Program-made: the position numbers and the translations under genes
Source: Glycomyces sambucus
GTDB taxonomy: Bacteria; Actinomycetota; Actinomycetes; Mycobacteriales; Micromonosporaceae
Assembly (NCBI RefSeq): GCF_900102815.1
Contig: NZ_FNGF01000001.1
Span: forward strand, 765,443 to 829,442
Direction: 5' to 3'
DNA length: 64,000 nt
Shown here: in pieces, positions 16,687 to 25,050 of the stretch
Layout of the letters: every line of letters starts with the position of its first letter
Position numbering within the stretch: the stretch's first letter is position 1
The notes under the pieces: generated by a model
Databases searched by the model: none
What the model was told of the DNA's origin: nothing
The model's input: only the letters and a program-made list of their open reading frames with translations

Positions 16687-17301
16687 TCAGAGATCCTTGA
16701 TCCAGTTGGACAGCAGTGCGTACCCGGCGTCGCCGGACTTCTCGGGGTGGAACTGGGTGGCCGACAGCGCGCCGCGTTCGACGGCGGCCACGAACGGCTC
16801 GCCGTGCACGGTGAGCGCGGCCTTCGCGCCCGGCGGGACGGCCTTGGCGGCGTAGGAGTGCACGAAGTAGAACCGCTCCTCGGGCCCGATGCCCGCGAAG
16901 AGCCGCATGCCCTCGTCGGCGCGGACGGTGTTCCAGCCCATGTGCGGGATGCGGTCGGCCGCAACGAGGTCGACTCGGCCTTCGAGGACGCCCACACCGC
17001 GGGTGCGGACCCCGTGCTCGATGCCCTCCTCGAAGAGGATCTGCTCGCCCACGCAGATGCCGAGCACGGGAGCGGCGGCCGCGACGCGCTCGCGGATGAC
17101 GGCGTCGACGCCGCTCTTGAGGACGCCCTCCATGCAGGCGGCGTAGGCGCCCACGCCGGGCACCACGAGGCCGTCGGCGCGGCGGGCCGCGTCGAGGTCG
17201 CTGGTCAGGGTGGTGTCGGCGCCGGCGCGCTCCAGGGCGCGGAACGCGGACCGGAGGTTCCCCGAGCCGTAGTCGAACAGGGCCACCGTCGGCTTGGTCA
17301 C
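16687..17301 (-). CDS. hisH: Imidazole glycerol phosphate synthase, glutamine amidotransferase subunit
   Basis: A 204-residue class I amidotransferase. [13 protein letters not shown] starts the domain; the nucleophile Cys is in [16 protein letters not shown] (usual family motif GICLGMQLLF) and the catalytic His-Glu pair in TQFHPEKSG. It releases ammonia from glutamine for HisF; hisF is not in the window. GTG start. It lies between the small membrane protein gene and priA in the histidine operon. Confidence 0.93.
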   Translation of the reverse strand: MTKPTVALFDYGSGNLRSAFRALERAGADTTLTSDLDAARRADGLVVPGVGAYAACMEGVLKSGVDAVIRERVAAAAPVLGICVGEQILFEEGIEHGVRTRGVGVLEGRVDLVAADRIPHMGWNTVRADEGMRLFAGIGPEERFYFVHSYAAKAVPPGAKAALTVHGEPFVAAVERGALSATQFHPEKSGDAGYALLSNWIKDL

Positions 17302-17311
17302 CTTGTCCCCC

Positions 17312-17470
17312 TTACCCGTAGACGAGATAGAGGCCGCCGCCGAAGGCGGCGACGGCGAGGAGCCCGGTGACGACCGCCGCGGGGAGCCTGCCGTTGCGGC
17401 GCAGGCTCACCGCGCCGCCGAGGAGGATTCCGGCGAGGGCCATGAGCAGGATCGGTCCGGCCCAGTTCAC
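17312..17470 (-). CDS. Small two-helix membrane protein inside the his operon
   Basis: A 52-residue protein. It starts at a GTG overlapping the hisB stop (GTGA) and ends 10 bases before hisH. The sequence has two hydrophobic helices, PILLMALAGILLGGAV and AAVVTGLLAVAAFGGGLYLV, joined by a basic turn LRRNGRLP, so both termini probably face outward. I recall unannotated small membrane ORFs in this place in other actinomycete his operons but cannot check. The function is unknown; coupling to hisB and hisH suggests it is really translated. Confidence 0.65.
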   Translation of the reverse strand: MNWAGPILLMALAGILLGGAVSLRRNGRLPAAVVTGLLAVAAFGGGLYLVYG

Positions 17471-18075
17471 AGGACCCCCTTGGTGGAGGGGATGTCGGTG
17501 CCGTCGATGCGGGTGGCGGACTTCAGGGCCCGCGCGAGGGCCTTGAACTGGGCCTCGATGACGTGGTGCGCGTCGGGCTTCTGGCCGGGGTTCGCGGACC
17601 GGAGCACGGTGACGTGCAGGCAGATCCGCGCGTGGTACGCGAAGGACTCCAGGATGTGGCGGGTCATCGAGGTGGGGTAGTCGGTGCCGATCATCGGCGC
17701 GATGTCCATCGGCTCCTCGTGGACCATGTACGGGCGGCCCGAGAGGTCGACCACGGCGCGCGCGAGCACCTCGTCGAGCGGCACGGAGGCGTCGGCGAAG
17801 CGGACCACGCCGGCCTTGTCGCCCAGGGCCTCGGCGAACGCCTGGCCGAGCGCGATCGCGGTGTCCTCCATGGTGTGGTGGGCGTCGATGTGGAGGTCGC
17901 CCTTGACGGCGATCTTGAGGTCGAACCCGCCGTGCTTGCCGAGCTGGTGGAGCATGTGGTCGTAGAAGCCGACGCCGGTGGCGATCTCGACGGCCCGGTC
18001 GGTGCCGTCGAGGTCGACGTACACGTCGACGCTGGTCTCACCGGTGGTGCGGACGATGTGCGCGGTGCGGCTCAC
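17467..18075 (-). CDS. hisB: Imidazoleglycerol-phosphate dehydratase
   Basis: A 202-residue HisB. Characteristic motifs: GVGFYDHMLHQLGKHGGFDL, DLHIDAHHTMEDTAIALGQA (metal-binding His clusters) and the repeat in SFAYHARICLHVTVLRSANPGQKPDAHHVIEAQFKALARAL. It dehydrates imidazoleglycerol phosphate to imidazole acetol phosphate with Mn. This is the monofunctional form; no histidinol-phosphatase domain is fused. GTG start immediately follows the hisC stop (TAAGTG). Confidence 0.96.
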   Translation of the reverse strand: MSRTAHIVRTTGETSVDVYVDLDGTDRAVEIATGVGFYDHMLHQLGKHGGFDLKIAVKGDLHIDAHHTMEDTAIALGQAFAEALGDKAGVVRFADASVPLDEVLARAVVDLSGRPYMVHEEPMDIAPMIGTDYPTSMTRHILESFAYHARICLHVTVLRSANPGQKPDAHHVIEAQFKALARALKSATRIDGTDIPSTKGVL

Positions 18076-19200
18076 TTACTTGCTCTCCTCGTTGGGCTCC
18101 GCGGGCGTCGCGAAGTGCTGGGGGCTGTCGGTCATGGCGGCGTCGAAGGCGTCGAGGAGCGCGGTGGTCTCCTCCTCGGTCCCGGCGGTGATGCGCAGGC
18201 GCCCGGGCAGGCCCACGTCGCGGATGAGGACGCCCCGGTCGAGGACGGCCCGCCACACGGCCGCGGCGTCCGCGAGGCCGCCGACGAGGACGAAGTTCGC
18301 GTCGGAGTCGGCGACGGGGAGTCCCTTGGCGCGCAGGTTCTTGACGATGCGGTCGCGCTGGTGCTTGAGCTCGTCGACCTCGGCCTGGAGCTGCGGGGCG
18401 CACGCGAGGGCGCCGCGGGCGGCGGCCTGCGTGAGGCTCGACAGGTGGTAGGGCAGGCGCACCAGCAGCAGCTTCTCGACCAGTTCGGGGTCGGCGGCGA
18501 GGTAGCCGACACGGGCCCCGGCGAACGCGAACGCCTTCGAGAGCGTCCGGGTGACGACGAGGCGCTTGCGGCCCGCCAGGCGGCCCAGGGCCGTGGAGGC
18601 GGGGTCGCGGGCGAACTCGGCGTACGCCTCGTCGATGACGACGATGCCGCGCGCGGCCTCGTAGGCGGCCTCGACGACCTCGGCGTCGAGCGCGGTCCCG
18701 GTCGGGTTGTTCGGGGACACCAGGAAGACCAGGTCCGGGTCGTGGGCGGTGATCGCGTCGCGCACGTACGCGGGGCTGAGCGTGTAGCCGTCCTCGCGTC
18801 CGGCGTCGGTGAAGGCCGTGCCGGTGCCGCGGGCGAGCAGCGGGTGCATCGAGTACGACGGCATGAAGCCGAGGACGGTGCGCCCGGGGCCGCCGAACGC
18901 CTGGAGGAGCTGCTGGAGGATCTCGTTGGAGCCGTTGGCGGCCCACACGTGGTCGGCGGTGAGGCCGTGCCCGAGGTAGGCGGCGAGGTCCCGGCGCAGG
19001 GCGACCGCGTCGCGGTCGGGGTAGCGGTTGAGGCCGCGCAGCTCCCGGCCGATGAACTCGGCGAGCACGGCCGCCACGTCCTCGGGGATGGCGAACGCGT
19101 TCTCGTTGGTGTTCAATTGGACCGGGACGTCGAGCTGGGGCGCGCCGTAGGGCGTCTGCCCGCGCAGGTCCTCGCGGAGCAGGTTCTCGATCTCGCTCAC
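18076..19200 (-). CDS. hisC: Histidinol-phosphate aminotransferase
   Basis: A 374-residue fold-type I PLP enzyme. LNTNENAFAIP and RYPDRDAVALR near the N-terminus, WAANGSNEILQQLLQAF (PLP phosphate), FLVSPNNPTGT, IDEAYAEFA (PLP-binding Asp/Tyr) and the Schiff-base Lys in RTLSKAFAFAGARVGY are all present. It converts imidazole acetol phosphate to histidinol phosphate. GTG start overlapping the hisD stop (GTGA). Other HisC-like enzymes handle aromatic acids, but the operon context settles the role. Confidence 0.95.
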   Translation of the reverse strand: MSEIENLLREDLRGQTPYGAPQLDVPVQLNTNENAFAIPEDVAAVLAEFIGRELRGLNRYPDRDAVALRRDLAAYLGHGLTADHVWAANGSNEILQQLLQAFGGPGRTVLGFMPSYSMHPLLARGTGTAFTDAGREDGYTLSPAYVRDAITAHDPDLVFLVSPNNPTGTALDAEVVEAAYEAARGIVVIDEAYAEFARDPASTALGRLAGRKRLVVTRTLSKAFAFAGARVGYLAADPELVEKLLLVRLPYHLSSLTQAAARGALACAPQLQAEVDELKHQRDRIVKNLRAKGLPVADSDANFVLVGGLADAAAVWRAVLDRGVLIRDVGLPGRLRITAGTEEETTALLDAFDAAMTDSPQHFATPAEPNEESK

Positions 19201-20522
19201 GGCGCGAACCTCGCGGACACCGCTTCGCCGTGCGAGGGCAGGTCCTCGGACTCGGCGAACACCACCACGTCGGCGGCGACGGCTTCGAGGGCCTCGCGGG
19301 AGTAGTCGATGACGTGGACCGCGCGCAGGAACGTGTGGACCGAGAGCCCGGCCGAGTGGCGGGCGCACCCGCCGGTGGGCAGCACGTGGTTCGAGCCGGC
19401 GCAGTAGTCGCCGAGGGACACCGGCGAGTACGCGCCGACGAAGATCGCCCCGGCGTTGCGCACGCGCAGGGCCACCTCGCGGGCGTTCGCGGTCTGGACC
19501 TCCAGGTGCTCGGCGGCGTAGGCGTCGGCGACCGCGACGGCCTCGTCCACGTCGGCGACGAGGATCGTGCCCGACTGCTCGCCCTTGAGCGCGGTGAGCA
19601 CGCGGTCGGCGTGGCGGGCCTGCGGCGCGCGGCGCTCGAGTTCGGCGTCGACGGCGTCGGCGAGGGCCGCGGAGTCGGTGATGAGCACCGAGGCGGCGGC
19701 CGGGTCGTGCTCGGCCTGGCTGATGAGGTCGACCGCGACGTGGACCGGGTCGGCCCCCGCGTCGGCGATGATCGCGATCTCGGTGGTCCCGGCCTCGGCG
19801 TCGGTGCCGACGAGGCCGCGCACGGCGCGCTTGGCGGCGGTGACGTAGACGTTCCCGGGCCCGGTGATCATGTCGACCGGCTCGCACTCGACTGTCCCGT
19901 CTTCGGCCACCGCCCCGTACGTGAACATGGCGACGGCCGCGGGGCCGCCGACGGCGTAGACCTCGTCGACGCCCAGGAGCCCGGCGACGGCGAGGATGCC
20001 CTGGTCGGGCAGGCCGCCGTTGGTCTTCTGGGCCGGGGTCGACAGGGCGATGGACTCGACGCCGGCGATCTGTGCCGGGACGGCGTTCATGATGACCGAG
20101 GAGGCGAGCACGGCGAGGCCGCCGGGCGCGTAGAGGCCGACGCGGCCGACCGGCAGGTACCGCTCGGTGACCGTGCCGCCCGGGGCGACCTCGGAGACGA
20201 CGTCGGGGAGGCGCTGGGCCTCGTGCGCGGCGCGGACCCGCTCGATCGAGGTGAGGTACGCGCGGCGCAGTTCAGGGGCGAGGCCCTCGACGGCGGCCTT
20301 GATCGCGGACTCGGGGACGCGCAGGTGCTCCAGGCGCACGCCGTCGAAGCGCTCGACGGCCTCGACGACCGCGGCCTTCCCCCGATGCGCGATGTCGTCC
20401 ATCAGCGGCTGGATCTGCGCCAGCGCCGCGTTGACGTCGAGCTCGGGGCGCGGCATCAGCCCGCGCAGGGCGCGGACCGGGTAGCCGGCGATTTCTCCTG
20501 AAAGGTCGATGCGTCTGAGCAC
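19197..20522 (-). CDS. hisD: Histidinol dehydrogenase
   Basis: A 441-residue zinc enzyme with ERYLPVGRVGLYAPGG, the NAD-binding MITGPGNVYVTAAKRAV region, the zinc site in AEHLEVQTANA and the C-terminal GDYCAGSNHVLPTGGCARH. It performs the last two oxidations to L-histidine. First gene of the his operon. GTG start; the promoter (TTGACC, 16 bases, TACGCT) ends six bases before this GTG, so the mRNA is predicted to be leaderless. Confidence 0.97.
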   Translation of the reverse strand: MLRRIDLSGEIAGYPVRALRGLMPRPELDVNAALAQIQPLMDDIAHRGKAAVVEAVERFDGVRLEHLRVPESAIKAAVEGLAPELRRAYLTSIERVRAAHEAQRLPDVVSEVAPGGTVTERYLPVGRVGLYAPGGLAVLASSVIMNAVPAQIAGVESIALSTPAQKTNGGLPDQGILAVAGLLGVDEVYAVGGPAAVAMFTYGAVAEDGTVECEPVDMITGPGNVYVTAAKRAVRGLVGTDAEAGTTEIAIIADAGADPVHVAVDLISQAEHDPAAASVLITDSAALADAVDAELERRAPQARHADRVLTALKGEQSGTILVADVDEAVAVADAYAAEHLEVQTANAREVALRVRNAGAIFVGAYSPVSLGDYCAGSNHVLPTGGCARHSAGLSVHTFLRAVHVIDYSREALEAVAADVVVFAESEDLPSHGEAVSARFAP

Positions 20523-20528
20523 GCCCCA

Positions 20529-20556
20529 AGCGTAGTCACCCGCAATTCCAGGTCAA
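20529..20556 (-). promoter_or_regulatory. Promoter of the histidine operon (leaderless)
   Basis: Minus strand -35 TTGACC (20556-20551), 16-base spacer, -10 TACGCT (20534-20529), then six bases to the hisD GTG. It matches the housekeeping sigma consensus well and leaves no room for a ribosome site or a his leader peptide. Confidence 0.65.
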
Positions 20557-20567
20557 AGGCCATACCG

Positions 20568-21245
20568 CTATTCGGGAGCGTCCGTTCGAAGGCCGGGCCG
20601 ACGTGACCAACCGGCGCAGACGGTGTAAGTGAAGGTCGCGGCGAGGGCGGTGACGGCGAGCGCGCCGAGTTGGAGCGAGCCGAGCGCCGTTGTGAGTTCG
20701 CCGACCTTCAGGGCCTGCCAGGCGGCGCCGGGGTCGAGTTCGACGAACAGGACCGACGGCGGGCGCCACATGTGCACGCCGATCGGGGCGCGCTCGACGG
20801 CGTCCCAGAAGTCCTGCCACTCGTTCGCGCCGATCTTCCAGGCCACGACCTGGCACGCGACCGAGCCGATGACGAGGCCGAGGAGGAGGATCGGGCCGCG
20901 GCGCTCGCGCATCGCGGCCCACGCGACGACGGCGGCGACGATGCCCAGGGCCAGGCCGATCCCGGCGAACATGAGGTCGCCTTCGATGTAGCCCTCGGGG
21001 TAGGTGTCGACGGAGACCCAGCCGCCGTCCACGACGACGAACTCGACGCGGGGCGTGACGATCTGCCACAGCATCGCGTACGGGAACCCGAGCGCGGTGA
21101 GGATCACCGCGAGCACGCCGGCGGCGAGCAGGTCGCGGCCGACGGTCCGCTGCGAGCGCGCGCGGACGCCGCGGCCGCCGTACACGTGAGGATCGGCGTG
21201 CGGATCGGTGCGGAGGTCGGGTTCCGGGGTCGCTTCGTCGGTCAC
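20568..21245 (-). CDS. DUF2567-like membrane protein
   Basis: A 225-residue protein with an acidic cytoplasmic N-terminus and about four membrane helices (LLAAGVLAVILTALGFPYAMLW, GIGLALGIVAAVVAWAAM, GPILLLGLVIGSVACQVVAW, LGALAVTALAATFTYTV). The GFPYAMLWQIVTPRVEFVVVDGGW segment and the following loop resemble actinomycete DUF2567 proteins. The function is unknown. It begins with GTG at 21245 and its stop is 12 bases beyond the his promoter. Confidence 0.6.
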   Translation of the reverse strand: MTDEATPEPDLRTDPHADPHVYGGRGVRARSQRTVGRDLLAAGVLAVILTALGFPYAMLWQIVTPRVEFVVVDGGWVSVDTYPEGYIEGDLMFAGIGLALGIVAAVVAWAAMRERRGPILLLGLVIGSVACQVVAWKIGANEWQDFWDAVERAPIGVHMWRPPSVLFVELDPGAAWQALKVGELTTALGSLQLGALAVTALAATFTYTVCAGWSRRPGLRTDAPE

Positions 21246-21304
21246 GCCTGGAATCCTGCCACAGCGGGCTCGGGGCCCGGCGGCATGTGCGGTGGAGGCG
21301 GCGG

Positions 21305-22408
21305 CTACAGACCGTCCACGATCGTCGCGGCGGCCTCGAACCAGGCGGCGCGGGTCTCGGGGCGCAGCGCGGAGAACTCGATCTTCGCGCCCGGCTCCAG
21401 CGACGGGTCGTACGGGACGACCGCGCAGGCGCGGGTGCGCTGCGAGAAGTGCCGCTGGAGGTCGTGCAGGAGCGGGCCGGGGTTCGGCGTGGGCATCGAC
21501 AGGAGCGTCACGGCGTTCTTGACGAGGTTGCCGTAGCCGCCCTCTTCGAGGTGGTCGAGCATCCAGTCCGCGGAGAACGCGGCGTCCTCGCGGGGCACCG
21601 TGGTGACCACGAGCCGGTCGACCGAGGAGACGACGGTCCGCCAGTTCGGGGACTCGACGTTGTTGCCGGTGTCGATGCAGACGATGTTGTGCGTGCGGGT
21701 GAGGATGTCGAGCACGCGCAGGACCGTGGTCGGGTCGAGGCGGCGCTGGAGCTTGGGGTCCTCGTCGCCGGCGAGCACGTCGAACGAGCCGTCGGAGGAG
21801 TGGCGCAGGAACTCGTCGAGGTGCTCGGGCAGGTGGACGCCGGCGGCCTCGACCTGGTCGAGGTGCTCCACGAGGTGGCGGATGGTGCGCCCGTGCCGGG
21901 CGGACCCGGCGCGCAGGCCGAGGGTGCCGCGGAGCTCGTTGTCGTCCCAGGCGATGACGCCGCCCTGGCGGGCCGTGCCCATGGCGGCGGCCGAGAGCAC
22001 CGTCGCGGTGGTCTTGTGGACGCCGCCCTTGGGGTTGATGAACGCGATGACGCGGCTGCGGCCGAGGTCGCGGCGCAGGCGCTGGAGCGCGACCGGGCTG
22101 GGCTCGACCTGGCGCTGCGGCTGCCGCGGCTGGGGCGGCAGGCCCTGCTGGGGCATCGGCCGGGTCAGCTGCGCGGCGCTGGGCGGGGTCTGCGTCGCGA
22201 CCGGCGGGCGGCGGCCCGCGGTCGGGACCGAGTAGTGGGCCTGTCCCGGCGGGGGCCCCACGGGGGGCGACGGCGGGTAGGACTCGCGGGGCGGCGGCGT
22301 GGGGGTCTGCTGGGCGCCTCCGGCGCGACCGCGGCCGCGTCCGAGGAGCTTCTGCCAGCGCGAGCCGTCGTTGTTGCGGTCGTTGCTCCATGCGTCGGGC
22401 GTGTTCAC
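21305..22408 (-). CDS. ParA/MinD-like P-loop ATPase with proline-rich N-terminus
   Basis: A 367-residue protein. The first 110 residues or so are disordered, Pro/Gln-rich. The ATPase domain starts RVIAFINPKGGVHKTTATVLSAA: a deviant Walker A with the signature Lys (KGG), but His replaces the Gly of KGGVGKTT. GVIAWDDNELRGTLGLR follows, then IVCIDTGNNVESPNW as Walker B/switch II and LVVTTVPREDAAFSADWML. Similar proteins in streptomycetes and ESX-linked MinD-like ATPases localize complexes on membranes or nucleoid. The GTG at 22408 has AGGAGG six bases upstream. No parB partner is adjacent, so this is probably not the chromosomal ParA. Confidence 0.78.
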   Translation of the reverse strand: MNTPDAWSNDRNNDGSRWQKLLGRGRGRAGGAQQTPTPPPRESYPPSPPVGPPPGQAHYSVPTAGRRPPVATQTPPSAAQLTRPMPQQGLPPQPRQPQRQVEPSPVALQRLRRDLGRSRVIAFINPKGGVHKTTATVLSAAAMGTARQGGVIAWDDNELRGTLGLRAGSARHGRTIRHLVEHLDQVEAAGVHLPEHLDEFLRHSSDGSFDVLAGDEDPKLQRRLDPTTVLRVLDILTRTHNIVCIDTGNNVESPNWRTVVSSVDRLVVTTVPREDAAFSADWMLDHLEEGGYGNLVKNAVTLLSMPTPNPGPLLHDLQRHFSQRTRACAVVPYDPSLEPGAKIEFSALRPETRAAWFEAAATIVDGL

Positions 22409-22629
22409 GTGCGACCTCCTCTCGACCGATGCGGTGGTCGGTCCGCGAGCGCTGCCGCTCGCGTTCCCTCGCCGTACCCACCGGACACCATTACCACCCG
22501 CGACTATTAGAACACAACGAATCCTCAAGGCCCGTTGCGAATCGCGGGCCGTTCGGGCCCGGGGGGTGAGGCGTGCGTCATGCCCGCTGCGACGGTGCGG
22601 CGAGCACCTGGGACCAGTCTAGTGGCTTC

Positions 22630-23580
22630 CTATTGGTCCGCTCGCAACCGCGCCAGCGCGGTCGCGAGGTCGTCGGGGTAATCACTCGTGAAGGTGACCG
22701 TCCGGCCGGTGCCGGGGTGGACGAACTCGAGGTGGTAGGCGTGCAGCCACTGCCTGGTCAGGCCCAGTCGCTCGGCGAGCACGGGGTCGGCGCCGTAGGT
22801 GAGGTCGCCGGCGAGCGGGTGGCCGAGCGCGGAGAAGTGGACGCGGATCTGGTGGGTCCGGCCGGTCTCCAGGCCGAGGTCCATGAGGGACGCGCCGGGG
22901 AAGACCTCGATGGTGTCGTAGTGGGTGACGCTGGGCTTGCCGTCGGCGACCACGGCCCACTTGTAGTCGTGGCGCGGGTGGCGCCCGATGGGGGCGTCGA
23001 CCGTGCCCGACAGCGGGTCGGGGTGGCCTTGCGCGACGGCCCGGTACCGCTTCGACACTCTGCGTTCCTTGAAGGCGCGCTTGAGTTCGGAGTAGGCCCG
23101 CTCGCTCTTGGCGACGACCATGAGGCCGGAGGTGCCGACGTCGAGGCGGTGGACGATGCCCTGGCGCTCGTCGGGGCCGTGACTGGAGATCCGGTACCCG
23201 GCGGCGGCGAGGCCGCCGGTGACGGTCGGGCCGGTCCAGCCCGGGCTCGGGTGGGCGGCGACGCCGACGGGCTTGGCGACCACGACGATGTCGTCGTCGT
23301 CGTGGACGACGTCGAGGCCCGCGACGGGCTCCTCGGTGCGGGCGCGCACGTCCTCGGGCGGCGGCGGGAGGACGACCTCGAGCCAGGACCCGGCGGAGAC
23401 GCGCACGGACTTGGTGGCGCAGGGCTCGCCGTCGAGCGTGACGTCCCCGGCGGCGACGAGCTCGGCCGCGACGGTGCGCGAGAGCCCGAGGAGGCGGGAG
23501 ACCACCTGGTCGATCCGCTGGCCCTCGAAGCCCTCGGGGACCGGCAGCGAGCGGGTCTGGCGGGCGGCGACGTCGCTCAT
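22630..23580 (-). CDS. rluD: RluD-family 23S rRNA pseudouridine synthase
   Basis: A 316-residue enzyme: an N-terminal S4-like domain ([28 protein letters not shown]), then the synthase fold with catalytic Asp in [19 protein letters not shown] and the [24 protein letters not shown] motif. It isomerizes uridines of 23S rRNA helix 69 in RluD; the exact target here is inferred. The ATG overlaps the lspA stop (ATGA). Third gene of the dksA-like/lspA/rluD operon. Confidence 0.92.
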   Translation of the reverse strand: MSDVAARQTRSLPVPEGFEGQRIDQVVSRLLGLSRTVAAELVAAGDVTLDGEPCATKSVRVSAGSWLEVVLPPPPEDVRARTEEPVAGLDVVHDDDDIVVVAKPVGVAAHPSPGWTGPTVTGGLAAAGYRISSHGPDERQGIVHRLDVGTSGLMVVAKSERAYSELKRAFKERRVSKRYRAVAQGHPDPLSGTVDAPIGRHPRHDYKWAVVADGKPSVTHYDTIEVFPGASLMDLGLETGRTHQIRVHFSALGHPLAGDLTYGADPVLAERLGLTRQWLHAYHLEFVHPGTGRTVTFTSDYPDDLATALARLRADQ

Positions 23581-24182
23581 GCGGCCTCGGCCTCCTCGCT
23601 CTCGCGCTGCGGCCTGCGCGACTCGGGCGAGAAGCCGTGGCCGGTGAGTTCGAGCAGGACGATGAGGACCACGCCGCAGCACAGGGCCGAGTCGGCGATG
23701 TTGAAGATGGGGAACGCCTCGCCGAAGGGCTTGAAGGCGCTGATGAAGTCGACGACGTGGCCGTGGGCGAACCCGGGCTCGCGGAAGTACCGGTCGACGA
23801 GGTTCCCGGCCGCGCCGCCGAGGACGAGGCCGATCGCGACCGCCCACATGGGGTAGGCGATCCTGCGGGAGAGGAACACGAGGAAGACCACGACCGCCGA
23901 GGCGACGATGGTGAAGATCCAGGTGTAGCCGGTGCCGAGGCTGAACGCGGCGCCGGAGTTCCACGTCAGGCTCAGGTAGACGAGGCCGCCGAGGATCCGC
24001 ACGGGCTCGTGGGGGTCGAGGTTGGCCTCGGCCAGGTACTTCGTCCACTGGTCCAGGCCCACGGCGAAGGCCGCTATGAGCAGGGCGGCCAGGGTCAGGC
24101 CCGGCCGCCGCCGCGGCTTGTCAGAGGTGGTGTCGTCGGGCCCGGGGCCGGCGTCGGCCTCGGGCTGGGTGTCCTCGCTCAG
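23577..24182 (-). CDS. lspA: Lipoprotein signal peptidase (CTG start)
   Basis: A 201-residue type II signal peptidase with four membrane helices. Catalytic aspartates are in [12 protein letters not shown] and FNIADSAL, and the segment VDFISAF between them is conserved. It cleaves prolipoproteins after lipid attachment; the L,D-transpeptidase lipoprotein at 43 kb is a likely client. The start appears to be CTG (24182-24180) overlapping the upstream stop as CTGA, with GGAGG seven bases before it. No ATG, GTG or TTG gives the full N-terminus with a ribosome site. The hydrophilic N-terminal tail is about 35 residues. Confidence 0.9.
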   Translation of the reverse strand: MSEDTQPEADAGPGPDDTTSDKPRRRPGLTLAALLIAAFAVGLDQWTKYLAEANLDPHEPVRILGGLVYLSLTWNSGAAFSLGTGYTWIFTIVASAVVVFLVFLSRRIAYPMWAVAIGLVLGGAAGNLVDRYFREPGFAHGHVVDFISAFKPFGEAFPIFNIADSALCCGVVLIVLLELTGHGFSPESRRPQRESEEAEAA

Positions 24183-24790
24183 CGTCGCTCCTCCAGCTGT
24201 TTGCAACTGACGCAGAGGGTAGCCGACGGGAAGGCGGCCAGACGAGCCGCCGGGATGGGCTTGCCGCACTTCTCACAGAAGCCGTATCCGCCCTCGTCGA
24301 TGCGTTCGAGGGCGTGGGTGACCTGGCGGATGCGCTCGGAGATGGCGCCCGCGACGGCCACTTCGTGCTCGTGTTCGACGGTCTTGGAACCGGAGTCGAT
24401 CTGGTCGTCCCCGGCGGTGTCGCTCAGGCGCTCGCGCTGGGCGACGGCGATGGAGTCGCGGTAGCGCTGCTGCTCGGCGACGAGCTCGTCGAGCCGCTCC
24501 TTGAGGGCGGCCCGGAGTTCGGCCTGCTCGCTCTCGGTGCGGAGCTGGTGGTCGGCCTCGGCCTCGGCCGCGGGCGCGGCGGCCGGCGCGGGCTCGGCGG
24601 CCTTGGCGGTCTTGCGGACCGCCTTCTTGGCGGCCTTCTTCACCGGGGCCTCGGCGGTCTGCTTCACCGCGGCCTTCTTGACCGGGGCTTTTTTGACTGC
24701 GGCTTTCTTGACCGCGGCCTTCTTCACGGGCGCTTTCTTCACGGCCGCCTGCTTCGCGGCCTGCTGCTGGGTCTTCTTTGCTGGACTCAT
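24179..24790 (-). CDS. DksA/TraR-type zinc-finger protein with lysine/alanine-rich N-terminal tail
   Basis: A 203-residue protein in two parts. Residues 1-85 are built of repeats such as KKAPVKKAAVKKA, resembling the tail of histone H1 or mycobacterial HupB. Residues 110-203 form a DksA/TraR domain: a coiled-coil (AELRAALKERLDELVAEQQRYRDS), ERIDEGGYGFCEKCGKPIP and [11 protein letters not shown], a four-Cys zinc site. DksA-type proteins act in the RNA polymerase secondary channel; the basic tail could tether it to DNA. ATG with GAGG upstream. First gene of an operon with lspA and rluD. Confidence 0.85.
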   Translation of the reverse strand: MSPAKKTQQQAAKQAAVKKAPVKKAAVKKAAVKKAPVKKAAVKQTAEAPVKKAAKKAVRKTAKAAEPAPAAAPAAEAEADHQLRTESEQAELRAALKERLDELVAEQQRYRDSIAVAQRERLSDTAGDDQIDSGSKTVEHEHEVAVAGAISERIRQVTHALERIDEGGYGFCEKCGKPIPAARLAAFPSATLCVSCKQLEERR

Positions 24791-24915
24791 GACGCGCCTC
24801 TGGAGGGGTGTGTCGGCTCGGGTTCCGGTCGGGCCTGGGCACGCCGGGGCCGCGGCTGAGCCCTGCGTCGGGCGTTCGGCATCGCGGCTCCCGAGTTGGC
24901 GTACTCCTGACGACC

Positions 24916-24975
24916 TCGTCGAAACGAGGACAATTGCGCGCCAGCCCCCGCCGAGGCGGGTACTGCCGCGCAATT
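24916..24975 (-). other. Structured 5' leader of the dksA-like operon
   Basis: Between the promoter at 24984-25012 and the ATG at 24790 lie about 185 transcribed bases. They include an inverted repeat AATTGCGCG (24932-24940)/CGCGCAATT (24967-24975) enclosing a nested CCCGCC/GGCGGG hairpin, and a small hairpin CTCGT-CGAA-ACGAG at 24916-24929. A long folded leader is unusual in this window, where many genes are leaderless. Confidence 0.45.
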
Positions 24976-24983
24976 AAGCACAC

Positions 24984-25012
24984 AGGATACGCAAGACCTG
25001 CAACTAGGTCAA
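24984..25012 (-). promoter_or_regulatory. Promoter of the dksA-like/lspA/rluD operon
   Basis: Minus strand -35 TTGACC (25012-25007), exactly 17 bases, -10 TATCCT (24989-24984). The best consensus housekeeping promoter seen in the window. Confidence 0.7.
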
Positions 25013-25050
25013 TTACTTCGGGAACTTGCCCCCGGACGGAGCGTCAGCGT

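Noticed and set aside
20523-20567. Histidine attenuator leader peptide
   Set aside because: The promoter ends six bases before hisD, leaving no leader.
24690-24790. Assembly artefact in the Lys/Ala repeat of the dksA-like gene
   Set aside because: Repeat units differ in codons, the frame is kept, and such tails are known in actinomycete DNA-binding proteins.
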